A DNA stretch of 64,000 nucleotides from the NCBI GenBank assembly GCA_002452265.1, contig DKEW01000028.1, positions 1 to 64,000 on the forward strand, in the 5' to 3' direction. Positions 52,151 to 61,826 of this stretch are shown in pieces; positions within the stretch are counted from its first letter, which is position 1, and every line of letters starts with the position of its first letter. The notes beneath the pieces are model-generated. The model was not told the DNA's origin and searched no databases. It saw only the letters and a list, made by a program, of their open reading frames with translations. The translations under genes were made by a program, and so were the position numbers. The DNA comes from Pelobacter sp. UBA6812. GTDB taxonomy: Bacteria > Desulfobacterota > Desulfuromonadia > Desulfuromonadales > Syntrophotaleaceae.

Positions 52151-52839
52151 CGCGACACCTCCTTGACGTAAGCGGCGGGGTCGGCGATCCCGACTTCGGC
52201 AAAGCCTTTCAGGCGCAATTGGCAGGAGTCGCACAACCCGCAGGCCAGCCCCTCAGGGGTGGGGTCGTAGCAGGAATGGGTCAGGGCGTAGTCGACTCCC
52301 AGTTCCAGTCCGCGCTGGATGATCTGTGCCTTGGTCAAGTGCAACAGCGGCGCGTGAACACGGTATTGCCCCTGCCCTTCGACGCCGGCTTTTGTAGCGA
52401 GATTGGCGAGTTGCTCGAAAGCGTTGATGAATTGCGGGCGGCAGTCCGGGTAACCGGAATAATCAAGAGCGTTAACCCCGATAAAGATGTCAAAGGAGTT
52501 CAGTACCTCTGCCCAGCCCAAAGCAAACGACAGGAAGATAGTGTTGCGGGCCGGTACGTAGGTTACCGGGATGGCCTCGTCGATTTGGCGCCCCTTGGGT
52601 ACCTCCTGGTCGGAGGTTAAGGCACTGCCGCCGATACGGCGCAGGTCGAAATCGATAATCATATGGTCGGCGGTGCCGACTTGGGGGGCGTAAAGGCGTG
52701 CTTTTTCCAGCTCCACCGTATGCCGCTGCCCGTAATTGAAACTCAAGGCGTAGGGGGTAAAGCCGGCAGCGCGGGCTTCAGCCAGACAGGTGGTGGAATC
52801 GAGTCCCCCACTGTATAGAACGACAGCTTTTTTGCTCAT
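52147..52839 (-). CDS. queC: 7-cyano-7-deazaguanine synthase QueC
   Basis: The 230-residue ATP-dependent enzyme makes preQ0. SGGLDSTTCLAEA is the PP-loop; FNYGQRHTVELEKA, YVPARNTIFLSFALGWAEV and the C-terminal zinc-binding cysteines in CYDPTPEGLACGLCDSC are all present. It is first in the operon. No preQ1 riboswitch is obvious upstream; the gap to pyk is 49 bases. Confidence 0.95.
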   Translation of the reverse strand: MSKKAVVLYSGGLDSTTCLAEARAAGFTPYALSFNYGQRHTVELEKARLYAPQVGTADHMIIDFDLRRIGGSALTSDQEVPKGRQIDEAIPVTYVPARNTIFLSFALGWAEVLNSFDIFIGVNALDYSGYPDCRPQFINAFEQLANLATKAGVEGQGQYRVHAPLLHLTKAQIIQRGLELGVDYALTHSCYDPTPEGLACGLCDSCQLRLKGFAEVGIADPAAYVKEVSR

Positions 52840-52888
52840 GGATGGTCTTCCTTGCTGAAACGATGTGTTCAGGATCGTCTGATGACGA

Positions 52889-54340
52889 TCAGTTGATCTC
52901 GTAATATTTGCCGGTGCCCAACTGGTGCACCTTCATCAGATTGGTCGTGCCATAGGCTGCCACCGGGCTGCCCATGGTAATGATAACAATATCCCCTTTT
53001 TGCAGCACTCCCGCTGCCAGTACGGCCTCTTCCACCGAATGGATCTGCGATTCCGTATCGCCGGCAAAATCAACCCGGATCGATTGCACGCCGGAATAGA
53101 GGGCCATCCTCCGGCGCACTTCACGCGACGGTGTCACGGCATAGATGGGGATCTCCGGGCGAAATCGTGAAACCATGGCTGCCGTCGAGCCGGTCTGGGT
53201 AAAGGCCAGAATGGCCTCTGCCTCGACATGCATCGCGGTGCGGCAGGCAGCTTCGCCGATGGCATCGGACAGCCGCCGCGGGCTACCCTGGAGCTTGGGG
53301 AAGCTGTAAAACAATTGTTGTTTGAGTAGAGCGTCGCTTTCCACGCTACGCGCTACGCGGTCCATCAAGGTGACCGCTTCGACCGGGTACTTACCCGTGG
53401 CGGTTTCACCCGACAACATGACCGCATCGGTTCCATCCAGAATGGCGTTGGCAACATCCGAGGTTTCAGCCCGGGTCGGGCGCGGATTGTAAATCATGCT
53501 TTCAAGCATCTGGGTGGCCGTAATCACCGGCTTGCCCATTTCATGACAGCGCCGAATGATATGCTTCTGTATCAGGGGCACGCGTTCCGGGCTGATCTCC
53601 ACCCCGAGGTCGCCACGCGCCACCATGATGGCGTCGGATTCATCCAGGATGGCATCAAAGTCCTCGACAGCCTGTGGTTTCTCGATTTTGGCAACCACCG
53701 GAATAGTGCTGTTTTTCGAATGCAGCAACGTTTTCAATTGTTGCACATCGGTCGCTTGTCTCACAAACGAAAGGGCCAGGTAGTCGAAGCCCTGGTCTAC
53801 GGCAAAAGAGACGTCTCCGCGATCCTTATCCGTCAAAGACGGTACGGACAACGTAGCTCCGGGCAGATTGACACCTTTTCGATTTTTTAAGGTGCCACCG
53901 GTAAGGATAAGGCAGCGAACAGCCGTTGGCGCCGTGTCGAGGACCTCAAGTTCCAGCAGGCCGTCGTCCAGAAGAATCCGGTCGCCACGGGCAACTTCCG
54001 AGGCTAGCCCCGGATAGAGCACGGGGATGCGGCTGGCGTCGCCTTCGATATCCTCCGAAGTTAGGATAACCGTGTCGCCGGTTTTTAACTTAACCAGCCC
54101 GTTTTGCATGTGCCCGGTGCGAATTTTTGGCCCCTGGAGGTCCCCCAGGATAGCTACGGGGATCTGGTGTTTTTGGGCCAGTTCGCGGATGTGTGTGACG
54201 ATCAGGGCTTTATTTTCACGGTCCCCGTGGGAAAAATTCAAACGAAAGAGATCGGCTCCTGCCTTCATCAACCGCTCGATGCATTCCCGCGAATCGCAGG
54301 CCGGGCCAATGGTGGCGATGATTTTGGTATGGCGGAACAT
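52889..54340 (-). CDS. pyk: Pyruvate kinase
   Basis: The 483-residue glycolytic enzyme converts PEP and ADP to pyruvate and ATP. Motifs include TKIIATIGPAC, NFSHGDRENK, GPKIRTG, the active-site IVAKIEKPQAVEDF-like stretch (VVAKIEKPQAVEDF), MVARGDLGVEI and TATQMLESM. The ATG at 54340 is preceded by GGAGGACC, ruling out the 51-codon extension. Pyruvate kinase upstream of nucleotide-modification genes is probably coincidental. Confidence 0.96.
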   Translation of the reverse strand: MFRHTKIIATIGPACDSRECIERLMKAGADLFRLNFSHGDRENKALIVTHIRELAQKHQIPVAILGDLQGPKIRTGHMQNGLVKLKTGDTVILTSEDIEGDASRIPVLYPGLASEVARGDRILLDDGLLELEVLDTAPTAVRCLILTGGTLKNRKGVNLPGATLSVPSLTDKDRGDVSFAVDQGFDYLALSFVRQATDVQQLKTLLHSKNSTIPVVAKIEKPQAVEDFDAILDESDAIMVARGDLGVEISPERVPLIQKHIIRRCHEMGKPVITATQMLESMIYNPRPTRAETSDVANAILDGTDAVMLSGETATGKYPVEAVTLMDRVARSVESDALLKQQLFYSFPKLQGSPRRLSDAIGEAACRTAMHVEAEAILAFTQTGSTAAMVSRFRPEIPIYAVTPSREVRRRMALYSGVQSIRVDFAGDTESQIHSVEEAVLAAGVLQKGDIVIITMGSPVAAYGTTNLMKVHQLGTGKYYEIN

Positions 54341-54379
54341 GTTGAATGGTCCTCCATTCAAATGCAAGGGGCGACCGGA

Positions 54380-54413
54380 AATGAAAGGACCCTGACTGTG
54401 AAAGTCAGGGTCC
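54380..54413 (-). terminator. Terminator after cytochrome gene
   Basis: GGACCCTGAC-N7-GTCAGGGTCC (54387-54413) followed on the minus strand by TTTCATTT. It lies downstream of the leftward cytochrome gene and upstream of pyk. Confidence 0.75.
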
Positions 54414-54426
54414 GGAATCGAGCGGT

Positions 54427-54747
54427 TTAGTGGTGGTAACGTCCGAGACGTTCCGTGTGCGCCCGACTTGGCCCTTTGTGGCAGCGGAAGCAAGGTTCGC
54501 CCTCGACTTTCTGTTGCTGCATGGGGGACACGTCAGGTGGCAAAACCGAGGTTTCCTTTTGCCAGGATTCGCGGCCGTACTCATCGGATAGGGTAACGGC
54601 TGTCGCCCGAACTTCCCAGTTTGCACTGATCGGTACGCTATGGCACTGGTCACAACCTCCCGGGGGTGGGATGGCTTTCCATGCGCCCATCATGGCGCAA
54701 CCGCAAATCACAGCAGCCGGCAATAGCATCCAAAGGTATTTTTTCAT
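54427..54747 (-). CDS. Diheme c-type cytochrome lipoprotein
   Basis: The 106-residue protein has a lipobox signal (VICGCAMMG) and two heme c sites, CDQCH (~residue 32) and CFRCH (~residue 85). It is probably a periplasm-facing electron carrier. The histidine-rich C-terminus (ending GRYHH) might supply axial ligands. The start at MKKYLW is favoured over a 24-residue extension by GAGAGGATAG. Transcription is leftward and alone, with a terminator after it. Confidence 0.8.
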   Translation of the reverse strand: MKKYLWMLLPAAVICGCAMMGAWKAIPPPGGCDQCHSVPISANWEVRATAVTLSDEYGRESWQKETSVLPPDVSPMQQQKVEGEPCFRCHKGPSRAHTERLGRYHH

Positions 54748-55211
54748 GTGGACAACTATCCTCTCTCGGGAAGTTTCAAAAAGTGCAGCAACTATACCAT
54801 AGCCTCGGACCAAGGCCAATGCGAAATAACGGCCCTTTCAAGTCGGTTTGTAGCTGTCGGATCGACGTGTTTCTCGATTCTGCTGATAAGGGTGAGCTTT
54901 GTTTGGCGACATTGCTATGTATAAACAGGTATCCCGTCGCCGCCGATTGAAAGGTAAATTGCCTGGCTGGCGAGACAAAATCGAACACCGTGCTATTATG
55001 TTGCTAAGTGAGTGAACTTGGAAGGCTTTACGTGTTGCCTTTGAGGGGTGCATGAGGGTGGGAGTTGCGTCATAACGGAGCGTGTGTGTAAAAAAGTGAG
55101 ACATAGTGATCCGTAATGAATGGCTTGAGGATGGGCAATGGGAAGTCTGCACCAATCTGTACTTCGGCCGATAGGCTGTGCCTGTCGAAGCATTTTTCCT
55201 GAAAGCTGTTA

Positions 55212-55227
55212 TGGCATTGAAATTGCG
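55212..55227 (+). promoter_or_regulatory. Candidate sigma-54 promoter
   Basis: TGGCATTGAAATTGCG has GG and GC separated by exactly ten bases, as in the -24/-12 consensus (TGGCAC-N5-TTGCW). A transcript starting ~10 bases on would cover the ~430-base structured leader and the AmiS gene. Sigma-54 control would fit nitrogen regulation of an amide/urea channel. Confidence 0.6.
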
Positions 55228-55417
55228 TTAAGGTAAAACGCTGGTTTATTGATGTGTGATCTTTTGGTTAAAATGTTTGGAATCTCTCTGTGCTGTATGA
55301 GCCATATGCTGAAATTATTGGGTTTTTACGTTGTTGCCCAATTTGAAAAGACGTTCATCTTGGCTGTGAGTTTTCTCTGGAAGCAAATTTAATGGCGCCT
55401 TTAGTCATACCGAGCCG

Positions 55418-55640
55418 CAAACGGCATGTTTAGCCGCGCTTAGGGTAGGAGCGCACACCCGGGTTACCGACGATTGTTCCCGCTGCATCGGGAGTTCGGT
55501 AAGAAGGGGGCACTATGGCGGTTGCGGTTAAGTCCGAGCGAAAACCGAATGGCGGCTTCCGCTATGCTGTTTTCTGTTTCAGACACACCCGTGGCTAGAG
55601 GCTTTTTGGCAAGACCCGAGTTGGGTAAAAAAGAGGATTT
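55418..55640 (+). promoter_or_regulatory. Candidate structured mRNA leader
   Basis: Multiple stems are visible: GCGCT...AGCGC; a long imperfect stem TTACCGA...TCGGTAA (55474-55502) enclosing TCCCG/CGGGA; CGGTT...AACCG; and GCGG-CTT-CCGC. No known riboswitch consensus was recognised. It may be a cis-regulatory RNA or a small RNA. Confidence 0.4.
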
Positions 55641-55666
55641 TCAAACTTCAAAGGAGGAGTACAAAG

Positions 55667-56161
55667 ATGACCCTTGCAATTCTCATTGCTATTTCCTTAA
55701 TGTGGGTACCCGTAGCCCTGTTGTTTCTTGGTTTCGGTGAAGCAAAAGGAACCGGCGCCATTACGGCATTTGTCGGTGCCTGCGTTGTAGTCAGTGCCTT
55801 TGTCCTTGCTATCCAAGGGGACGCTTTTACCGCCGGTCTGCTGTTTGCCCATGGTCTGCTGTATTGTACTGTTGCCTATGCCCTGCTTGCCGGTCTGGAA
55901 AGCATGGCTTCAGTCGGTAACGTCAGTCTTACGGTTGCCATTGTCTCTTTTATCTACATGGTCCTATTCTACACCGTTAAGGGTAGTGGATATTTCGCAT
56001 TTGCCTGTGCCGGTTACACGGTTCTTACCCTCGAGGTGTGGTTGAATGCTTACGGCAAGTTCTCCGCCAAGCTGCTGGCTTTCTCCCTTCTCATCTGGGC
56101 CGCAGTCGGTTTGTACTATCCTGCTTTCATGCTGTTGGCCGGCAAAGAATTGCCTTTTTAA
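55667..56161 (+). CDS. AmiS/UreI-family channel
   Basis: The 164-residue protein has six membrane helices and the AmiS/UreI pattern: GFGEAKGTGAITAFVG, a Trp/Tyr-rich helix (VEVWLNAYGKF-like: LEVWLNAYGKFSAKLLAF) and YYPAFMLLAG. These proteins transport short-chain amides or urea. No amidase or urease is adjacent. AAGGAGGAGTAC precedes the ATG. A bidirectional terminator follows. Confidence 0.85.
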   Translation: MTLAILIAISLMWVPVALLFLGFGEAKGTGAITAFVGACVVVSAFVLAIQGDAFTAGLLFAHGLLYCTVAYALLAGLESMASVGNVSLTVAIVSFIYMVLFYTVKGSGYFAFACAGYTVLTLEVWLNAYGKFSAKLLAFSLLIWAAVGLYYPAFMLLAGKELPF

Positions 56162-56181
56162 CCGACTTTCAGAATTGAAAT

Positions 56182-56220
56182 AAAAAAACCGGGAGCGCGA
56201 TTGCGGTCCCGGTTTTTTTT
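56182..56220. terminator. Bidirectional rho-independent terminator
   Basis: ACCGGGA...TCCCGGT with inner CGC/GCG pairing is flanked by A7 and T8. It ends the AmiS transcript and the convergent fabH transcript. Confidence 0.9.
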
Positions 56221-56272
56221 ATGATTTCAGCATACTGCTTGGGGAATTATCTCCCGTTACTCATCCCGCATA

Positions 56273-57262
56273 TTACAAACGAATGATGCTGGAGCCCCAG
56301 GTGAAACCAGCCCCGAAAGTGACCAAGCCTATCAGATTGCCTTCGCTGAGGCGACCTTCGCGGCGGGCCTCGTCCAGGGCGATGGGAATGGAGGCGGCTG
56401 AGGTGTTGCCGTAGCGGTCAACGTTTACGTAGGTCTGTTCATCGGTCAATTTCAAGCGCTTGCCGAGGGCTTCAATAATGCGCAGGTTGGCCTGGTGGGA
56501 AATCACGAGGTCAAGATCCTCAATGGCCATGCCGGAAAGTTTCAGGGCTTTTTTCATGGCTTTGCTCATACAGACCACCGCATGGCGAAAAACTTCGCGA
56601 CCTTCCATGCGCATGGTATGCAGTTTTTCCCGTACATTTTCGACGGTCGGCGGATTGATGGAGCCGCACCCGAGATTGTAGAGCAGACCGCTATGGGTGC
56701 CATCGGCGCCGATATGGGTCGACAGGATTCCTCGCTCTTGCTGCGAGGGGCCCAAGACCACGGCACCGGCGCCATCGCCGAACAGTACGCAGGTATTGCG
56801 ATCTTCCCAATCGACCATAGAGGTGAGAATTTCTCCACCGATCAGGAGAATGTGTCGGTGTGTGCCGGAGCGTATCAAACTGTCGGCCATTTGCAGACCG
56901 TAGATAAAACCGGAACAGGCGGCACTGATATCGAAGGCCGCAGCATTGTCCGCTCCGATAAGGGTCTGGACAAAACAGGCTGTAGCCGGGAACTTCATGT
57001 CACCGGTTACCGTGGCCAGAATAATCAGATCGATATCGGTAGCGGCAAGATTGGCATCTTCAAGCGCTTTTTTTGCGGCTTCAGCCGCCAGACTTGAAAG
57101 CGCGGTTCCCGGTTCGACGATATGGCGGGTACGAATACCGGAGCGTTCTACAATCCAGGCATCGTTGGTGTCCACCATCTTTTCCAAGTCGGCGTTGGTC
57201 AGGATCTTCTCGGGGATGGCGCGTCCGGTACCGAGGATCATGGCGCGCTTGCTGTTGTCCAT
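56273..57262 (-). CDS. fabH: Beta-ketoacyl-ACP synthase III
   Basis: The 329-residue enzyme condenses acetyl-CoA with malonyl-ACP to start fatty acid synthesis. Active-site Cys is in FDISAACSGFIYGLQ, His in LVISHQANLRII and Asn in RYGNTSAASIP. GGAGGAGA before the ATG at 57262 fixes the start. It stands alone here rather than in a fab operon, so it may be an extra copy. Confidence 0.93.
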   Translation of the reverse strand: MDNSKRAMILGTGRAIPEKILTNADLEKMVDTNDAWIVERSGIRTRHIVEPGTALSSLAAEAAKKALEDANLAATDIDLIILATVTGDMKFPATACFVQTLIGADNAAAFDISAACSGFIYGLQMADSLIRSGTHRHILLIGGEILTSMVDWEDRNTCVLFGDGAGAVVLGPSQQERGILSTHIGADGTHSGLLYNLGCGSINPPTVENVREKLHTMRMEGREVFRHAVVCMSKAMKKALKLSGMAIEDLDLVISHQANLRIIEALGKRLKLTDEQTYVNVDRYGNTSAASIPIALDEARREGRLSEGNLIGLVTFGAGFTWGSSIIRL

Positions 57263-57430
57263 ACGTGTCTCCTCCTGCTCTAGTAGGAAATAATCGAGCA
57301 CAAAATAGCATGTTTAGCGAGAGGCCTCAAGGTATTGCGCAACGTGTATCTGTTTGTTGGCATTCGAAACGTCAGAGGCCCCCCCCTCTGCCTCGGCCAT
57401 TATCTTCTGCAAGGGAATGGCCAACTTCGA

Positions 57431-59848
57431 TTAAGGGGAACTTTTCCTATGCTCGGATGTATTCCATTCCTGAAGAACAGTCGCATCGACCGAACGCAGA
57501 TGCAGATCCCTTTGTGGGAATGGAATTTCGATCTCTTCTTCGCGAAAACGCCGGTCGATGTATAGCAGCAGATCGTTTTTGATAATCAGGCGTTCGGCGA
57601 CCGACTTTGCCCACACACGTAGTTCGAAATCGAGGGAGCTGGCACCAAAGGCAGTAAAGATGGCCGAGGGTGCGGGCTTGTCGAGAACATCGGGATGGGT
57701 TTGTGCCGCGTCGTAAAGGATACGCAGGACCTTTTCCACATCGCTGCCGTAAGCCACCCCTACAGGGACGACGATGCGGCATTGTTCATTGGACAGGGTC
57801 CAGTTAGTGACTTTTTCGGAAACCAGCAGCGAGTTGGGTACGATAACTTCCGATTGATCAAAGGTTTCAACGGTGGTGGAGCGCAGGCCAATTTTGCGTA
57901 CTGTGCCCCATTCGTTGTCCAGAACTACCATGTCGCCGATTTTTATAGGGCGCTCAAACAGCAGGATAAGGCCACTGACAAAATTGTTGACGATATTCTG
58001 TAATCCAAAGCCGATACCGATGCCAAGAGCACCGGCCAGTACCGCAAAATTTTTCAATTCTATGCCGGCCAAGCTCAGGGCCATGACTACGCCAAAGGCC
58101 AAAATGGCATAGTGAAGCAGCTTTTTAATGGAATCGCGCACCCCCCGATCCAACTGTCGGCGCGGAAAAACCTCCTCTTCCAACAGGCTGCGCAACAGCC
58201 AGGAAACGAGGATGGCGGTGTACAGGGCAGCGAGTCCGATCAAGAGCATTTTGGCGGAGACGGTTTTGTCATCGAGCACGATTCCCGTGGATACGATGGT
58301 ATGCCAGGCTTCGCCAGCGCTGTCAAACAGGCGCCAGGTCACCATCAGGTGCAAAGCGGTATAGACCGAGATGCAAATCGGAACAAGATGCCAGATGCGG
58401 GTTTGCAGTTCCTGCCCATGCCGACGGAAAAAACGCTGTCTTTTAAACATCCTGAGTTTTGCCAACGTAAGTAATGCGGCATGCAGCAGGCGTAACGTCA
58501 ACACTGCGAGCAGGCAGATGAAAACAGTCCTCAGCCCCGCAAAAATAAGATGTTCGGCGAGATTGCCATACCCTCCCACCTGGGCCATGGCGGACACCCC
58601 GAGTAAGCCCATCCCGAGTTTCAAAAGATTCCGGAACTGCCGCTGTCGGTCGGGCCTGGCTTTCAGCGAGCGATTTTTTATGCTCCACAGCACGCATATG
58701 CCGGCCAGGCATATCCCGGTGAGATAGAGAGTGTAGAGAGGTGTGGGTAGTGCCAGGGTTTGCAGAATTCGCGACAGAATGTAAACGTAGGCCAGCAACC
58801 GAATAACCAGCCGTTGCCGAGGACTATCAAACAACTCGACGCTTAAAGGCACCAGGGACAGAACCGCTCCGGTTGTGAGGATCAGAATCCAGCCTGAAGG
58901 CGCATGGCCGTAAAATGGAGCCAGCACGAAGGTCGACAGAAACAAGCTTGCGGCGAAGGGATGGCGCAGGGCGAATTGCAAATTTTCCGCATCCGTCAAA
59001 CGGGCACCTCGAGATCGCAACATCGCAACCAGAAAAACGATCAAAAATACATGCAAAGCAATCAGTCCACCGCGGTTCTTCCAGAATAGACTGTTGAGAA
59101 GATCCAGCTTGCCGAGTCCGGCAGGGATGGAAGAAAGCAGGGTCCTGTCGAATTGTCGATAGAATTCCGGATTTAAAAAGGAGGGTTGATTGCGCACCAG
59201 AAGTTGTCCGCGACTGGCGGCAAGGAGCTGTTCTATCTGGCCAATTTGTTCGGAAATCCGTGATTGCAGGCCAGTGACTTTCTGCTGCAGGGCAACGAGT
59301 GGGGGGGCTATTTCTTCGAGTTGTTGCAGTGATTGGTCTATGGTTTGGCGTGCTTCGATGAAAATTTCCGGAGGCGCAAGTGGGCTGGGGGTTGGTAAAG
59401 ATTCCTGCCATTTCTGCCAGAACTGCTTTTGATCCAGCCATTTACGGTTTAGTTCCTCTATCTGTGCCAGGCGCAGGAAGAGTTCGTCCAGCAGTTGCGT
59501 GGTTTTGTCCTTGTGGCCCAGGAGCGTGTTTCTGGCTTGCTGCAAATTGTCGAGGGGCCAATTCTGAAACGGCCCCATGATTTTTTCACGTTCGGTCCAT
59601 TGGTCCTGCCATTGTTGAAGGGAGGTCAGGGTCAGATTAAGAGCGTCGAGATTGGCAAGGGCGTTTAGCTGGCTGTCCAAGGCGCTCTTTTCTTCTGTGA
59701 GCTTAGCCAATCGGGGATAAATCTCCGCCACGCCGGGTAATGGTGCCGGTTCCGAGGATTCCGGGGTGGCGGCAGGCTGATCGGCATGGACTGCCACAGC
59801 CATAGATAACAGAAGTAAAACAATACAGTAGGTCAGCAGACGTTTCAT
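57431..59848 (-). CDS. Large MscS-family mechanosensitive channel
   Basis: The 805-residue protein has a signal peptide (ending VHA), a long coiled-coil periplasmic domain (residues ~40-230), about ten membrane helices, and at the C-terminus the MscS core: ALGIGIGFGLQNIVNNFVSG then KIGDMVVLDNEWGTVRKIG. It belongs to the larger MscK/YbdG-like branch. Such channels open at membrane tension and may be ion-gated. It lies 168 bases from fabH and reads in the same leftward direction. Confidence 0.88.
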   Translation of the reverse strand: MKRLLTYCIVLLLLSMAVAVHADQPAATPESSEPAPLPGVAEIYPRLAKLTEEKSALDSQLNALANLDALNLTLTSLQQWQDQWTEREKIMGPFQNWPLDNLQQARNTLLGHKDKTTQLLDELFLRLAQIEELNRKWLDQKQFWQKWQESLPTPSPLAPPEIFIEARQTIDQSLQQLEEIAPPLVALQQKVTGLQSRISEQIGQIEQLLAASRGQLLVRNQPSFLNPEFYRQFDRTLLSSIPAGLGKLDLLNSLFWKNRGGLIALHVFLIVFLVAMLRSRGARLTDAENLQFALRHPFAASLFLSTFVLAPFYGHAPSGWILILTTGAVLSLVPLSVELFDSPRQRLVIRLLAYVYILSRILQTLALPTPLYTLYLTGICLAGICVLWSIKNRSLKARPDRQRQFRNLLKLGMGLLGVSAMAQVGGYGNLAEHLIFAGLRTVFICLLAVLTLRLLHAALLTLAKLRMFKRQRFFRRHGQELQTRIWHLVPICISVYTALHLMVTWRLFDSAGEAWHTIVSTGIVLDDKTVSAKMLLIGLAALYTAILVSWLLRSLLEEEVFPRRQLDRGVRDSIKKLLHYAILAFGVVMALSLAGIELKNFAVLAGALGIGIGFGLQNIVNNFVSGLILLFERPIKIGDMVVLDNEWGTVRKIGLRSTTVETFDQSEVIVPNSLLVSEKVTNWTLSNEQCRIVVPVGVAYGSDVEKVLRILYDAAQTHPDVLDKPAPSAIFTAFGASSLDFELRVWAKSVAERLIIKNDLLLYIDRRFREEEIEIPFPQRDLHLRSVDATVLQEWNTSEHRKSSP

Positions 59849-60027
59849 AAATCACCCCTGGGGACAGGCATTTCTTATTTTTCAACAGGCGCAAGTCTAC
59901 CATTTGCCCGCTGGTTTGCCACCTTTTTTAAACAACAACCAACGCAACCGGTTGGGGTCGGGGGGACGATGGGAAAAAGTCTGGTAAAATTTGACCTGAT
60001 GCTCATTTCTGCACGGGAAAGGTATGC

Positions 60028-61449
60028 ATGAACGAGGGGGATGTCCGACAGGGTACGGTGGTGGCTGTGCATGGCGGGGTGGTCGATGCCCGGTTCGATG
60101 ACGGTCTGCCGCAGATCAACGCACTGTTGTTGGCAGGTTCGCAGGGTCAATTCAAGGTGGAAGTCATGCTGCATCTCGATAGCCACCACGTGCGCGGCAA
60201 TGCCCTGACTCCAACGCAGGGGCTGGCCTGCGGAGAGGTCATCAAGGACACCGGTATGCCGCTGCGGGCACCGGTGGGGCCGGGGATATTGGGTCGGGTA
60301 TTCAATGTGTTCGGCGAACCCATCGATCAGAGGCCGCCGCCCGATGGCTGCCGCTGGCGATCGGTTCTGACCAAGCCGACCGGATTGTCGGACAGACCCG
60401 TTAAAGCCGAGGTGTTTATTACAGGTATCAAGGCCATCGATGTCCTGGCCCCCCTGGAAAGGGGTGGCAAGGCCGGATTGTTCGGCGGTGCCGGCGTTGG
60501 TAAGACGGTGCTGATTACCGAACTGATTCATAATATGGTCGGTCAGCACGAAGGGGTTTCGCTCTTCTGCGGCATCGGCGAACGTTGTCGGGAAGGTGAG
60601 GAACTGTATCGTGAAATGCGTGAGGCGGGTGTGCTGGATAACACCGTGATGGTGTTCGGCCAGATGAACGAACCGCCCGGTGCACGGTTCCGGGTAGGGC
60701 TCACTGCCCTGACCATGGCTGAATATTTTCGTGATGATCAGGGGCAGGATGTACTGCTGCTGATCGACAACATCTTTCGTTTTATTCAGGCCGGTATGGA
60801 AATATCCGGGCTTTTGGGGCTCATGCCTTCGCGGCTCGGATACCAGCCGACCATGAGTACAGAACTGGCGCAGTTGCAGGAACGCATTTCAAGTACCAGA
60901 CAGGCTGCCATCACATCGATCCAGGCGGTATACGTGCCGGCCGATGATTTTACCGACCCGGCGGCGGTGCATGCCTTCTCTCATCTGTCGGCTTCCATTG
61001 TTCTGTCGCGCCGGCGGGCCAGCGAGGGATTGTATCCCGCTATCGATCCGCTGCTTTCCAACTCTAATATGCTCAACCCGCGTATCGTTGGCGAGCGTCA
61101 TTACCGTCTGGCCCAGGATATCCGTCGCACCCTGGCTACCTATGAGGAGCTCAAGGACATCATCGCCATGCTGGGACTGGAGGAATTGTCGCGGGATGAC
61201 CGCCGCGTGGTATTCCGTGCCCGGCGCCTGGAGCGCTTTTTGACCCAGCCCTTTTACACCACCGAACAGTTTACCGGCATGCAGGGGCGCATGGTTTCCC
61301 TGGAAGCGGCCCTTGACGGTTGCGAAGCCATCCTTAACGATGAATTTTCCGACACTCCGGAAAAGGTGCTCTACATGATCGGAGGGATCGAGGAAGCGCG
61401 TCAGCGTCTGCGCGAGCGCGATGCCGCTGAAAAGGGTACAGCGTCATGA
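60028..61449 (+). CDS. atpD: N-ATPase beta subunit
   Basis: The 473-residue catalytic subunit has Walker A GGAGVGKTVL (~residue 156), GERCREGEELYREM, QMNEPPGARFRVGLTALTMAEYF and the catalytic DNIFRFIQAG motif. N-ATPases are a distinct F-type family that starts its operon with atpD followed by atpC, unlike the usual atpIBEFHAGDC order. It overlaps atpC by four bases. Start ATG at 60028 lacks a strong RBS. Confidence 0.93.
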   Translation: MNEGDVRQGTVVAVHGGVVDARFDDGLPQINALLLAGSQGQFKVEVMLHLDSHHVRGNALTPTQGLACGEVIKDTGMPLRAPVGPGILGRVFNVFGEPIDQRPPPDGCRWRSVLTKPTGLSDRPVKAEVFITGIKAIDVLAPLERGGKAGLFGGAGVGKTVLITELIHNMVGQHEGVSLFCGIGERCREGEELYREMREAGVLDNTVMVFGQMNEPPGARFRVGLTALTMAEYFRDDQGQDVLLLIDNIFRFIQAGMEISGLLGLMPSRLGYQPTMSTELAQLQERISSTRQAAITSIQAVYVPADDFTDPAAVHAFSHLSASIVLSRRRASEGLYPAIDPLLSNSNMLNPRIVGERHYRLAQDIRRTLATYEELKDIIAMLGLEELSRDDRRVVFRARRLERFLTQPFYTTEQFTGMQGRMVSLEAALDGCEAILNDEFSDTPEKVLYMIGGIEEARQRLRERDAAEKGTAS

Positions 61450-61826
61450 GGCTCACCGTGCAGACCCCGGCGGAGCGCATGCTCGATTGCGCCGTGAGCA
61501 AGGTGGTAGCAGAAGGCTTGAACGGCTCTTTCTGCCTGCGGCCACGGCATGTCGATCTGGTCTCGGCGCTGGTGCCGGGATTGTTCTATTACGAAACAAC
61601 CCAGGGTGCGGGCCACTATCTGGCCCTTGATCGCGGACTGCTGGTCAAGCAGGGCATGCTGGTGTCGGTGGCGGTACGTAATGCCGTCACGGGAGGCGAC
61701 CTTGGCGACCTGCTGGAGGTGGTGCTTCTGCGTTTCCGGGCAATGGACGAGCAGGAGCGGGTGGTGCGCAGTGCCATGGCCCGTCTGGAATCCGATTTTT
61801 TACGCCGCTTCATGGAGCTGTCATGA
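61446..61826 (+). CDS. atpC: N-ATPase epsilon subunit
   Basis: The 126-residue subunit starts RLTVQTPAERMLDCAVSKVVAEG, the usual epsilon beta-domain opening, and has a short C-terminal helix (FLRRFMELS). It couples rotation and may inhibit hydrolysis. ATG overlaps the atpD stop (ATGA), and its own end overlaps atpQ. Confidence 0.85.
   Translation: MRLTVQTPAERMLDCAVSKVVAEGLNGSFCLRPRHVDLVSALVPGLFYYETTQGAGHYLALDRGLLVKQGMLVSVAVRNAVTGGDLGDLLEVVLLRFRAMDEQERVVRSAMARLESDFLRRFMELS

Larger units (their letters stand above)
54748..55666. other. Long leader region upstream of the AmiS gene
   Basis: About 900 bases hold no supported gene. The left part contains the promoter for the leftward cytochrome gene; a likely sigma-54 promoter lies at 55212-55227; from 55418 to 55640 there are several inverted repeats consistent with a structured mRNA leader. 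AAGGAGGAG at ~55651 serves the AmiS start at 55667. Confidence 0.55.
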
